Shown: in pieces, positions 27,723 to 36,130 of the stretch | Layout of the letters: every line of letters begins with the position of its first letter | How positions within the stretch are numbered: the first letter of the stretch is position 1 | Source: Sulfurospirillum sp. | GTDB taxonomy: Bacteria; Campylobacterota; Campylobacteria; Campylobacterales; Arcobacteraceae | Length of the DNA stretch: 64,000 nt | NCBI GenBank assembly: GCA_030491005.1 | Contig: JAKZMJ010000005.1 | Span: forward strand, 124,001-188,000 | Reading direction: 5' to 3' | Made by a program: the position numbers and the translations under genes | The notes under the pieces: model-generated | What the model was told of the DNA's origin: nothing | What the model saw: only the letters and a program-made list of their open reading frames with translations | Database searches by the model: none

Positions 27723-29270
27723 CAGCAATTCTAAGTGAAAATTTATATAGCTAAAATCTTCCAAAATAATATCAAAAATCACTACTAAGCAAATTCACTA
27801 AAACCCTTTATTTAAAGGCTTTATCAAGCTTTTTAATACCTAATTTTAGCTATAATATATCCTATAAAAGCCCATAAACAGGAGTGTTTAAACAAATGAG
27901 ACAGACAAATATTTTCGATTTTTTAATAGAATCATTTACAGATAATATATCAAATGTAGAAGATACTAGAAAACAAAGAACAAATCTAGTTTATAGTTTA
28001 AAAGATATTATATTATCAGCATTTAGTGTATTTTATTTTCAAAATAAATCTTGCTTAAGTTTTCAAAGGGATATTGATACAAGAAAAGGTATCAGTAATG
28101 CACAAACTATGTTTGGAATATCTGATATACCAAGTGATAATCATATACGAAACATGTTGGATAAAATAACACCCAATAGTTTTAAAAAAGTATATGAAAT
28201 AATACTTGATAAGTTAAGAGATATAGGAATATTAGATAAATTTTATTTTAAAGATGATTATATGCTTGTAGCATTAGATGGTACTCATTATCATTCAAGT
28301 AAAAATATATCTTGTAAATGTTGTCAAAGTAAAACTAATAGTGATACAGGTGAAGTACATTACTATCATAGTGTTATAACTCCAACAATAGTACATCCTG
28401 ATATAAAAAAAGTTATACCATTGATGCAAGAGTTTATATCAAATAATGATGGTAAAGATAAACAAGATTGTGAAGTAAATGCTTCTAAAAGATGGCTAGA
28501 TAGTTTTAATAATCCAACTAATAAAAAACTTATTATTTTAGGTGATGATTTATATTCAAGAGAACCTATGATAAAAAAAGTATTAGATAAGAGCCATTCA
28601 TATATATTTGTAGCTAAACCAACATCACATAAATACTTATATGAACAAATAGAAATGATAAAAAATCTAAATACTATTGATACAAAAATAATATCCAAAA
28701 TGATTAATGGTAAAAAGCAAATTTTTACATATAACTATATTAATAATTTAGCAATTAAAAATCCACAAGGAGATACACAACATCCACCACAAGAAGTAAA
28801 CTGGTGTGAAGTTATAGTTACTAATGCTACGGGTAAGAAACTATATCATAATAGCTTTGTTACTGATATATCTTTGAATGTAAATAATGTTATAGATATA
28901 GCAACAGCAGGACGAAGTAGATGGAAAATCGAAAATGAAAATAACAATACTTTAAAAACTAAAGGCTATCATTTAGACCACAACTTTGGTCATGGAAAAG
29001 AAAATCTATCTAAAACACTTTGTAGCCTTAATATATTAGCTTTCTTATTTCATACAGTACAAGAACTTGATGATGATTTATATATGGAACTTCGTGATAA
29101 TATTGGTAACAGAGAAGAGTTCTTTGTAGGTATTAATTTTTTAACAACAATGTTTAATTTTAAAAGCTTTAATAAAATGTTGGAATATATACTTATTGCT
29201 CGCCAGACCGAAGAGAATGTAGATATGAAAGGATATATTATGTAGTTTTATTTTTGGGTTAGAATTGCTG
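27723..29270 (+). mobile_element. Complete insertion sequence, about 1.55 kb, DDE transposase
   Basis: The ends carry the exact 12-bp inverted repeat CAGCAATTCTAA (27723-27734, and its complement at 29259-29270). TAGTTTTT lies just outside both ends (27714-27721 and 29271-29278, with one extra base on the left), which looks like an 8-9 bp target duplication. One full-length transposase gene lies inside. The element sits 35 nt after the GspE-like gene and ahead of the arginine kinase gene. The IS family is not assigned; ends and protein suggest an IS4-superfamily/ISNCY type. Confidence 0.85.
27896..29245 (+). CDS. DDE transposase (IS4-superfamily-like, family unassigned)
   Basis: The protein has about 449 residues. 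Likely catalytic acids are Asp in LVALDGTHYHSS, Asp in ILGDDLYSREP and Glu in RWKIENENNNTLK, followed by the conserved GYHLDHNFGHGKENLS and LNILAFLFHTVQEL segments. An in-frame GTG at 27884 overlaps the GGAG ribosome binding site, so ATG 27896 is the better start (spacing 11). TATAAT at 27851-27856 is a likely promoter. The frame is intact, so the element may be active. Confidence 0.85.
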   Translation: MRQTNIFDFLIESFTDNISNVEDTRKQRTNLVYSLKDIILSAFSVFYFQNKSCLSFQRDIDTRKGISNAQTMFGISDIPSDNHIRNMLDKITPNSFKKVYEIILDKLRDIGILDKFYFKDDYMLVALDGTHYHSSKNISCKCCQSKTNSDTGEVHYYHSVITPTIVHPDIKKVIPLMQEFISNNDGKDKQDCEVNASKRWLDSFNNPTNKKLIILGDDLYSREPMIKKVLDKSHSYIFVAKPTSHKYLYEQIEMIKNLNTIDTKIISKMINGKKQIFTYNYINNLAIKNPQGDTQHPPQEVNWCEVIVTNATGKKLYHNSFVTDISLNVNNVIDIATAGRSRWKIENENNNTLKTKGYHLDHNFGHGKENLSKTLCSLNILAFLFHTVQELDDDLYMELRDNIGNREEFFVGINFLTTMFNFKSFNKMLEYILIARQTEENVDMKGYIM

Positions 29271-29287
29271 TAGTTTTTAGCTTAAAC

Positions 29288-29316
29288 TTGTAAATATAAT
29301 AAAATGTAGTTATAAT
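29288..29316 (+). promoter_or_regulatory. Promoter TTGTAA-17-TATAAT for the arginine kinase gene
   Basis: TTGTAA (29288-29293), a 17-nt spacer and TATAAT (29311-29316) lie between the IS end and the AAAAGGAG of the next gene. The promoter is outside the IS, so arginine kinase expression does not depend on readthrough from upstream. Confidence 0.65.
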
Positions 29317-29343
29317 ACTTTATCAAGCAAAAGGAGCTTTATA

Positions 29344-30372
29344 ATGGATTATCCAATTTTTACAAAAGAAAATACATCTTTAATGTCCAAACATCTAAGT
29401 GAAGATATTTTTGATAAATTGAAAACACTAAAAACCTCAAATACTGTTACCCTAGAACAAGCTATTAACTCAGGAATTAAAAACCCAGATAGTGGTATTG
29501 GTATTTATGCAGGAGATGAAGAATCATATAGCGTTTTTGAAGATTTATTTGATCCCATTATAAAAGAATATCATGGTTTTTCAAAAAATGACAAACATCA
29601 AAGTAATCTAAATGCAAATGATTTAGTAGCACCAAATCCTGATGTTGATGGTAAATATATTATATCTACAAGAATTAGAGTAGGAAGAAATATAAAAAAT
29701 ATACCTTTAGGTCCTGCTATTTTAGATGAGCAGAGGTTAGAAGTAGAAAGCCTTGTATCAAAAGAGTTAAGTAATTTTGAAAATGATTTATCAGGTACAT
29801 ATTATCCTCTTGATGGTATGAGTGAAGAAAATAAAAATACTCTAATACAAGATCATTTTTTATTTAAAACAGGAGATAGATTTTTAGAAGCAGCAGGATT
29901 AAACAAAGATTGGCCAAAGGGTCGTGGTATTTATCATAATGATGAAAAGACTTTTCTAGTTTGGATTAATGAAGAAGATCAACTAAGAATAATATCTATG
30001 CAAAATGGTGGAAATATTAAAGAAGTTTTTGAAAGACTTTGCAGGGCAATCAAAAAATTAGAAGAAAGTATGTCCTTTTCTTTTAATGAACACTTAGGAT
30101 ATATTACTTCTTGTCCTACAAACTTAGGTACAGCTATGAGAGCTAGTGTTCATATAAAATTACCAAATTTAGCACAAAATATGAAAGAATTTGAACAAAT
30201 AACAGACAAATATTATCTACAAATAAGAGGAATTCACGGAGAGCATTCACAAAGTGAAGATGGCATTTTTGATATTTCCAATAAAAGAAGACTTGGGGTT
30301 ACTGAAGTGCAGTGTGTACAAGATATGTATGATGGTGTTGTTGCATTAATAAAAAAAGAACAAGAATTATAA
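29344..30372 (+). CDS. ATP:guanido phosphotransferase, arginine kinase type (phosphagen kinase)
   Basis: The 342-residue protein is a full-length phosphagen kinase, not the shorter McsB protein-arginine kinase. It has the guanidino-specificity loop DSGIGIYAGDEESY near 49-62 and the nucleotide-binding STRIRVGRN near 108-116. Glu210 (NEEDQLR), Cys257 (ITSCPTNLGTAMRASVH) and Glu300 (RGIHGEHS) line up with Limulus arginine kinase Glu225, Cys271 and Glu314. Predicted reaction: ATP + L-arginine to phosphoarginine, a fast cytoplasmic energy buffer. AAAAGGAG precedes the ATG. Such enzymes are mostly animal and rare in bacteria. The gene lies 12 nt upstream of a pseudopilin gene and is probably co-transcribed with it. 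Confidence 0.93.
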   Translation: MDYPIFTKENTSLMSKHLSEDIFDKLKTLKTSNTVTLEQAINSGIKNPDSGIGIYAGDEESYSVFEDLFDPIIKEYHGFSKNDKHQSNLNANDLVAPNPDVDGKYIISTRIRVGRNIKNIPLGPAILDEQRLEVESLVSKELSNFENDLSGTYYPLDGMSEENKNTLIQDHFLFKTGDRFLEAAGLNKDWPKGRGIYHNDEKTFLVWINEEDQLRIISMQNGGNIKEVFERLCRAIKKLEESMSFSFNEHLGYITSCPTNLGTAMRASVHIKLPNLAQNMKEFEQITDKYYLQIRGIHGEHSQSEDGIFDISNKRRLGVTEVQCVQDMYDGVVALIKKEQEL

Positions 30373-30384
30373 TATAAGATATTT

Positions 30385-30786
30385 ATGAAAAAATCTTTTT
30401 CTCTTCTTGAACTCATTTTTGCTATTGTTGTTTTAGGTATTATTGCATCTTTTGCAATACCTAAATATATGGATACAAAAAATTCTGCTGTCATATCTAC
30501 TATTAAACGGGATATTTTAACTGTTAGTACTTCAGTACAAAGCTATTACTTAATTAATCAAAAACTTAATAAAATTTCAGATGCCGTGACATTACATTCT
30601 AAGCATTGGACAATTGAAGATAAAAAAATTACATTTAAAGATAATAATAAAAATTGCTTAATATTAGAGCTAAAAAATGATACTACGGGAGTATATTTAG
30701 ATCAAAGTATTATAAAAAATTCTGGAAAAATATGCGAAAAGTTAAGTCAAAGTGGCGTGATTTCAAAAAAAACTTCTTTGTACTAG
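30385..30786 (+). CDS. Type IV pilin-like protein / pseudopilin
   Basis: The 133-residue protein has a class III signal: a short basic leader MKKS, then FSLLELIFAIVVLGIIASFAIP, given here in two parts as FSLLELIFAIVV and LGIIASFAIP, with Glu at mature position 5. Prepilin peptidase would cleave before the Phe and methylate it. The small globular domain has two cysteines near residues 93 and 118 (KNCLILEL, KICEKLS) that could form a disulfide. It fits the GspE-like cluster upstream of the IS, suggesting that the IS split a pilus/secretion locus. Prepilin peptidase and GspF/GspD are not in the window. Confidence 0.88.
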   Translation: MKKSFSLLELIFAIVVLGIIASFAIPKYMDTKNSAVISTIKRDILTVSTSVQSYYLINQKLNKISDAVTLHSKHWTIEDKKITFKDNNKNCLILELKNDTTGVYLDQSIIKNSGKICEKLSQSGVISKKTSLY

Positions 30787-30831
30787 ACTAAGACAATATC
30801 CCACATCCTCTACACATAGAACTATTTCTCT

Positions 30832-31191
30832 TTATGCTCTAAATTGAGGATTATACATTCCTGAAAAAATACACATATAGAAAAATATTAAGAAAAGAAA
30901 AAATATTTTGTATTGACTAATACTTTCTTTTCTTTGATTTAGTTTGAATATACAAAAAATAAATATTATTAACAATAGCCATAATATAAAACTTAATATA
31001 TTTTGATAACTTTTTATATCTAATATATTAAGAAATGATATAAAAGCACCTATATATAAAAGGATATACAAATAAAAAGATTTTATAAAGTTTTCAATCT
31101 TAATACCATGATAAAAAAAAATTACTATTGTAATTGACAAATAAACAATTATATTAGTAAAAATAATTATTTTTAAGATTTTATAATTCAT
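30832..31191 (-). CDS. Small hydrophobic membrane protein, unknown function
   Basis: The 119-residue protein has four predicted membrane segments (near residues 7-25, 38-56, 64-80 and 94-112) and few charged residues. The family is not recognised. It lies downstream of another unknown gene on the same strand (34 nt) and may share its transcript. Confidence 0.5.
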   Translation of the reverse strand: MNYKILKIIIFTNIIVYLSITIVIFFYHGIKIENFIKSFYLYILLYIGAFISFLNILDIKSYQNILSFILWLLLIIFIFCIFKLNQRKESISQYKIFFLFLIFFYMCIFSGMYNPQFRA

Positions 31192-31225
31192 TTTACTATC
31201 CTTGGTATTCTTTTATACTTCTATT

Positions 31226-31786
31226 TTAGTTTTTATTCAAAGTAAAATTATTTTCTTTTAGAAATTGTATAATTTGTAGTTTCTTATCTCCACAATTAAT
31301 ATGAAAAATATTATCTATGTGAATGCTACACTTTTCAATTTCTTTTCCATTATCATCCAAAGCTATAATAGTAACAATATCATTTAAAATATTATCAATT
31401 ATTCCTATAATATCTATTTCTGTATCTTTACTAAGACCAATAGAAACAACTATTTTATTTATTTTAACGGTTTCTATAATATCAAATAGAACACTATCTT
31501 TTTTATTATTACTATTAAGTTTAATTTCTGAATATTTACCTTTAAAATTTTGAGATAAAAAGTAAACTTTTTTATCATAATCACTATCTTCATCTATTCT
31601 TGAAATAGAATCTATTTTAATAATCTCATATCCTAAGTAAATACCATCATTTGATAAAGTTCTCAATCTAATAAAATTACTATCCATTGTATCTATAACA
31701 CCCAATGAGAAATCTTGTAAATTATCATTTTTATATATTGATATTAATTTTTTCTTTTCCATATATTCAATTAATTTATGTAGCAT
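31226..31786 (-). CDS. Soluble protein with two related beta-rich repeats, unknown function
   Basis: The 186-residue protein has two halves that resemble each other. ISIYKNDNLQDFSLGVID with a following KIDSISRI (residues about 15-62) aligns with VSIGLSKDTEIDIIGIID followed by HIDNIFHI (about 112-165). The pattern of short strands resembles an Sm/SH3-like barrel duplicated in tandem, but I cannot name a family. It has no signal peptide and no membrane segment. Confidence 0.5.
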   Translation of the reverse strand: MLHKLIEYMEKKKLISIYKNDNLQDFSLGVIDTMDSNFIRLRTLSNDGIYLGYEIIKIDSISRIDEDSDYDKKVYFLSQNFKGKYSEIKLNSNNKKDSVLFDIIETVKINKIVVSIGLSKDTEIDIIGIIDNILNDIVTIIALDDNGKEIEKCSIHIDNIFHINCGDKKLQIIQFLKENNFTLNKN

Positions 31787-31856
31787 ATATTGTCCTTATA
31801 ATTTGTAAGTGCCAAAACCTTTCTATCCATTTGGTTTTAGTGCATAGCCATTCGTA

Positions 31857-32276
31857 TCAACTTTTTAAATTAAATTTTTCATTAATTTTAGGATTAAAAA
31901 ACATCAAAGATATTAATATGCCTTCTAAAATAAATGATATATCATTAAACATAGCTTCCAATGGATTCATAACAATTGCACCATTTATAAGATAAAATGG
32001 AAAAAATATTACTACAAGAGTTATATATATAACTCTTGCCCAGTTTTTAAATTTCCACAATCCAATTGTTGAAATAATGAGCAAGATTAATACACTAAGT
32101 GACACTGATAACAAAATAGCTATATTAGTACTCATATCTTCATTTTCAACTTGTGTTAAATATTCTTGTAAAATCAAAGGAAGTGTATCTATTAAAGTCA
32201 TACTTGCTATTATAGAAACAAGAGTACTTCCTAAACCTACAATTAATATCGTCCTAAATAATGTTGTAATTAACAT
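31857..32276 (-). CDS. Four-helix membrane protein, unknown function, adjacent to ccoG
   Basis: The 139-residue protein has four hydrophobic segments (about 8-32, 50-72, 82-104 and 112-128). The GLWKFKNWARVIYI phrase between helices 2 and 3 is typical of small DUF-type membrane proteins with a conserved loop Trp. The start is 2 nt from the ccoG stop, so it is likely co-transcribed with ccoG; a link to cytochrome oxidase assembly would be guesswork. Confidence 0.5.
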   Translation of the reverse strand: MLITTLFRTILIVGLGSTLVSIIASMTLIDTLPLILQEYLTQVENEDMSTNIAILLSVSLSVLILLIISTIGLWKFKNWARVIYITLVVIFFPFYLINGAIVMNPLEAMFNDISFILEGILISLMFFNPKINEKFNLKS

Positions 32277-32278
32277 AT

Positions 32279-33667
32279 CTACTTCTTTTTCTTCAACTTA
32301 TCAACACTTGGATATATAAAAACCAATTTTCTAAAAACTTTAACTTTCCCTGGCTGATCCATAGAATAAGCTTTTATAACTATCGAAATAGGAGTATCTT
32401 TTGTTTTATCATTAACTAATATTTTATTAGTTTCAAGAATTACGATTTTTTTGGCTAAACTTTTTGGACTTAAAGTAAAAGGTCTAAATCTTTTTATTTT
32501 TATATCTTTATTATTCATTATTTCTAAATTAAATTTATGTTTTCTTGAATCAGTATTTTGAAATAAAAATATATAATTATTCGCAACTCTATTATTTTCT
32601 TTAATTTTATATAATTGTGTGGTTTTATTTACATTTAATAACATATTTTCTTTTTTTCCAGCCATTACAACTAGCAAGCCTAATATTGCAATTAAAATAA
32701 ACCCATACATAAGTGTAGATTTTCTAAGTACTTTTGTGGGTATATTTTTCATTGTATTATTTGTACTTGACCATTTTACTAATGATTCTTTTCCTAGTTT
32801 TCCCATAACACTAGTACAGGCATCTACACATTCTAAACAATTAATACATTCTAATTGTAATCCTTTTCTAATATCTATATGAGTAGGACATACAGTAACA
32901 CAAGATTCACAAGTAGTACATTCATTATTACTTGCTAAGTCTTTTAGCGAAAATATAATTTTGTCTTTTTGTTCATTATAAATATTTCCACCTCTATTTG
33001 TAGAATAAATAGATTGTAAAGTGTCATCATCATATAAGACAGATTGTACTCTTGAATAAGGACAAATATAAACACAAAAATCTTCTTTTAATTTTATGAC
33101 ATCATAAATCAAAAAAGCTGTTATACTTAAAACAATACCTATTAATAAACCATGCTCACTTGGATTTTGCATATAAGTAAAAAAATCTTCAGGGGGTACA
33201 AAAAACCAAATAAAATCAATGGAAGCTAGAAGTGAGAGAACTGACCAGATAAGAACAGCTACAATTTGTTTTACTTTATTTTTTGTTTTTGAATAATCAG
33301 GATCTTTTTGTTTATTTTTAATTCGTCTTAAACCTAAAAGTTTAGACTCTATAAGGTCTCTGTAAACTACTCTAAATATTGTTTGAGGACATGCCCAACC
33401 ACACCAAGCCCTTCCTCCTATTGCAGTTGCTGCAAATATTCCTAAAAATAATAACATTAGTAAAAAAGGTAAGATATATAATTCTTGCATATCAAAAGCA
33501 ATACCCATAAGGTGTAATTGTTTTTTATCAAAAGATAATAAAAAAATATGATTATCATTTATTCTTATAAATGGAATAGCAAACGATACTATGGTTGCAA
33601 AGGTATACATATAATAGCGTTTAATTCTAAAAGAACTTTTTTTAATTGATTTTACATTGTTAGTCAT
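32279..33667 (-). CDS. ccoG: Cytochrome c oxidase accessory protein CcoG (FixG/RdxA)
   Basis: This membrane iron-sulfur protein assists copper insertion or assembly of cbb3-type cytochrome oxidase. The 462-residue protein has N-terminal helices, the conserved RAWCGWACPQTIFRVVYRD, a second cysteine pair in FCVYICPYSRVQ, and a 2[4Fe-4S] ferredoxin-like domain (CTTCESCVTVCPTHIDIRKG and CINCLECVDAC). A periplasmic Ig-like C-terminal domain ends the protein. Its presence implies a microaerobic respiratory chain. The ccoNOPQ genes are not in the window. Confidence 0.94.
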   Translation of the reverse strand: MTNNVKSIKKSSFRIKRYYMYTFATIVSFAIPFIRINDNHIFLLSFDKKQLHLMGIAFDMQELYILPFLLMLLFLGIFAATAIGGRAWCGWACPQTIFRVVYRDLIESKLLGLRRIKNKQKDPDYSKTKNKVKQIVAVLIWSVLSLLASIDFIWFFVPPEDFFTYMQNPSEHGLLIGIVLSITAFLIYDVIKLKEDFCVYICPYSRVQSVLYDDDTLQSIYSTNRGGNIYNEQKDKIIFSLKDLASNNECTTCESCVTVCPTHIDIRKGLQLECINCLECVDACTSVMGKLGKESLVKWSSTNNTMKNIPTKVLRKSTLMYGFILIAILGLLVVMAGKKENMLLNVNKTTQLYKIKENNRVANNYIFLFQNTDSRKHKFNLEIMNNKDIKIKRFRPFTLSPKSLAKKIVILETNKILVNDKTKDTPISIVIKAYSMDQPGKVKVFRKLVFIYPSVDKLKKKK

Positions 33668-33747
33668 GAAAATCCTTTCTTCTTAATTATACATCAAATA
33701 AACTTAAGATTATAAAGACAATTATAATTTAAGATTATATTAAGTAC

Positions 33748-34701
33748 TTATATTATTATAAGTTTTTGTGATTTAAATATATATAATATTTTCTTATAAA
33801 TAAATTCTATATGTTGAGCTTGTAAGCAAAGCCTTGAATGTCCAATATATTTTAATCTTTCTTCTTTACTTAATTCTTTTTGTAAATACTTCTCTACAAT
33901 GTCATCATCAACGCCGTATATAGGGTCACCTACAATTTTATGACCAATTGAATATAAATGTACTCTAATTTGATGTTGTCTTCCTGTTATTGGCACTGCT
34001 TTTACTATGGTTTGATTTTTATTCTCATCATATTTTATGGGATAAATTATAGTTTTTGATTCTTTTCCATCTTGTGCAGTTGCCATTCTAACACCTATTT
34101 TTTTACCTTCTTTTCTTATGGCTTTATTTATTATGATTTTATTTTCTATCTTGCCTTCTACAATAGCTAAGTATGACTTTTTAAATTCTTTATTTTCAAA
34201 CATAGTTTTTAATACTTTTTCACTTTTTTTATTTCGTGAGCATAGGATTAGCCCTGATGTTTCAGCATCAATTCTATGTACTAAATTAGCATTAGAGCCA
34301 AAAAAATACCTAACTTCATCTAATAAGGAATAAGAAGTTTTTTTGGATATTGGGTGAACTATAAGATGTGTTGGTTTATCAAAAATAGCAAAATCTTTAA
34401 ATGTGGCTAAAGGTTTTAAACCTCTGCTTTGTCCTTCAAATACGGCTATGTATATATATTCTTCTTTCGTGTAATCTGATATTTTATAAGCATTATTATT
34501 TGAATCAAAAATTCTTCCACGACTTAAAAATCTTTGAGATAGTTTTAAATCTAAACTTAAATCTTGTATTAAAACTAATTGAATTTTTTTTTGTATTGGT
34601 ACAAAATATTGTTTTAATACGAAAGGCAAGGGCTTTTCCTTTTTTTTAAATATAAAAAATAATAATTTTATTCTTTGTTTAAAATTTCTATTTTTTAGCA
34701 T
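33748..34701 (-). CDS. RluA-family rRNA pseudouridine synthase
   Basis: The 317-residue protein has the catalytic Asp in LVHRIDAETSGLILC, the preceding FDKPTHLIVHP and the C-terminal TGRQHQIRVHLYSIGHKIVGD, all RluA-type. An N-terminal S4-like region is weak or absent (SQRFLSRGRIFD might be a remnant). The start is uncertain because the first 25 residues are strongly basic and not conserved in my memory. Which rRNA position it modifies cannot be told. Confidence 0.88.
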   Translation of the reverse strand: MLKNRNFKQRIKLLFFIFKKKEKPLPFVLKQYFVPIQKKIQLVLIQDLSLDLKLSQRFLSRGRIFDSNNNAYKISDYTKEEYIYIAVFEGQSRGLKPLATFKDFAIFDKPTHLIVHPISKKTSYSLLDEVRYFFGSNANLVHRIDAETSGLILCSRNKKSEKVLKTMFENKEFKKSYLAIVEGKIENKIIINKAIRKEGKKIGVRMATAQDGKESKTIIYPIKYDENKNQTIVKAVPITGRQHQIRVHLYSIGHKIVGDPIYGVDDDIVEKYLQKELSKEERLKYIGHSRLCLQAQHIEFIYKKILYIFKSQKLIII

Positions 34702-34777
34702 TAAAATTTATGCAAATTTTTATCTTTTTTTGCTAGTATAGCGTAGTTAAAATTTGATAAAAATCATAAGGAATTTT

Positions 34778-36109
34778 ATGGTAGAGAGATATGCAAGAAA
34801 AGAAATGAGTGATAAATGGAATATACAAGCTAAATATCAAGCATGGCTAGATGTTGAGCTTGCAGTTGTAAAAGCTTGGTGTAAATTAGGTTTAATTCCT
34901 AAAGATGATGCAAAAAATATTATATCAAATGCTAGTTTTTCAGTTAAAAGAATAGATGAAATAGAAGCTATTACAAGGCATGACTTAATAGCTTTTACAA
35001 CTTCAGTATCTGAAAGCTTAGGAGATGAGTCACGATGGTTTCATTATGGTATGACATCTTCTGATACAGTTGATACAGCTGTTGCCTTACAAATGAAAAG
35101 TTCAATAGAGCTTATTATTAAAGATGTAAAAATGTTAATGAAGTCTATTAAAAAAAGAGCAAATGAGCATAAAATGACTCTTATGGTAGGACGATCTCAC
35201 GGTATTCACGGTGAGCCTATAACTTTTGGTTTAGTTTTAGCTGTTTGGTATGAAGAAATGAAAAGGCATTTAAAAAATTTAAAAGAAACTAAAAAAATCA
35301 TTTGTGTAGGTCAGGTATCTGGTGCTATGGGAAATTTTGCTCATGCACCTTTAGAGCTTGAAGAATATGCTTGTAAGGAACTAGGTCTAAAAGTAGCAAA
35401 AATTTCTAATCAAGTAATTCAAAGAGACAGATATGCAAGATTAGCAACTTCTTTAGCACTATTAGCTTCAAGTATTGAAAAATTTGCCGTGCAAGTTAGA
35501 CATTGGCAAAGAACAGAAGTTTATGAATGTGAAGAATTTTTTGCAAAAGGTCAAAAAGGAAGTTCTGCTATGCCACATAAAAGAAATCCTATTTTAACAG
35601 AAAATATAACAGGACTTGCTCGAATGATCAGAGCTTATGCCACTCCTGCTATGGAAAATGTGGCTCTATGGCATGAAAGAGATATATCTCATAGTTCAAC
35701 AGAGAGATTTTGGCTACCAGATGCTTTTGTTACAAGTGATTTTATGTTACATAGAATGAATAATGTAATAGCAAATTTAACAGTATTTCCTGATAATATG
35801 ATGAAAAATTTAAATTTAACAGGTGGGCTTGTATTCTCACAAAGAGTATTACTTGAACTTCCACTTAAGGGATTAAGCAGAGAAGATGCTTATAAAATAG
35901 TACAAAAAAATGCAATGAAAGTGTGGGAAGCTTTACAAAACGGAAAAGCTACTACAAATGAAAAAGGTGAGTCTTTGTATTTGCAGTATTTATTAGACGA
36001 TGTTGAACTAGGAAAATCTTTAAGTAAAGAACAAATTAAACAGTGCTTTTCTTATGATTATTACACAAAAAATATAAATGCAATTTTTAATAGAGTATTT
36101 AAAAAATAA
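34778..36109 (+). CDS. purB: Adenylosuccinate lyase PurB
   Basis: PurB acts twice in purine synthesis, releasing fumarate from SAICAR and from adenylosuccinate. The 443-residue fumarase-superfamily protein has MVERYARKEMSDKW at the start, HYGMTSSDTVDTA, the catalytic His region VGRSHGIHGEPITFG, and the signature GSSAMPHKRNPI. I start at ATG 34778, since AAGGA precedes it at the right distance; an upstream in-frame start adds only eight non-conserved residues. nrdA follows 21 nt downstream. Confidence 0.95.
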   Translation: MVERYARKEMSDKWNIQAKYQAWLDVELAVVKAWCKLGLIPKDDAKNIISNASFSVKRIDEIEAITRHDLIAFTTSVSESLGDESRWFHYGMTSSDTVDTAVALQMKSSIELIIKDVKMLMKSIKKRANEHKMTLMVGRSHGIHGEPITFGLVLAVWYEEMKRHLKNLKETKKIICVGQVSGAMGNFAHAPLELEEYACKELGLKVAKISNQVIQRDRYARLATSLALLASSIEKFAVQVRHWQRTEVYECEEFFAKGQKGSSAMPHKRNPILTENITGLARMIRAYATPAMENVALWHERDISHSSTERFWLPDAFVTSDFMLHRMNNVIANLTVFPDNMMKNLNLTGGLVFSQRVLLELPLKGLSREDAYKIVQKNAMKVWEALQNGKATTNEKGESLYLQYLLDDVELGKSLSKEQIKQCFSYDYYTKNINAIFNRVFKK

Positions 36110-36130
36110 TTAAAGTTTTGAGGTAAATAA

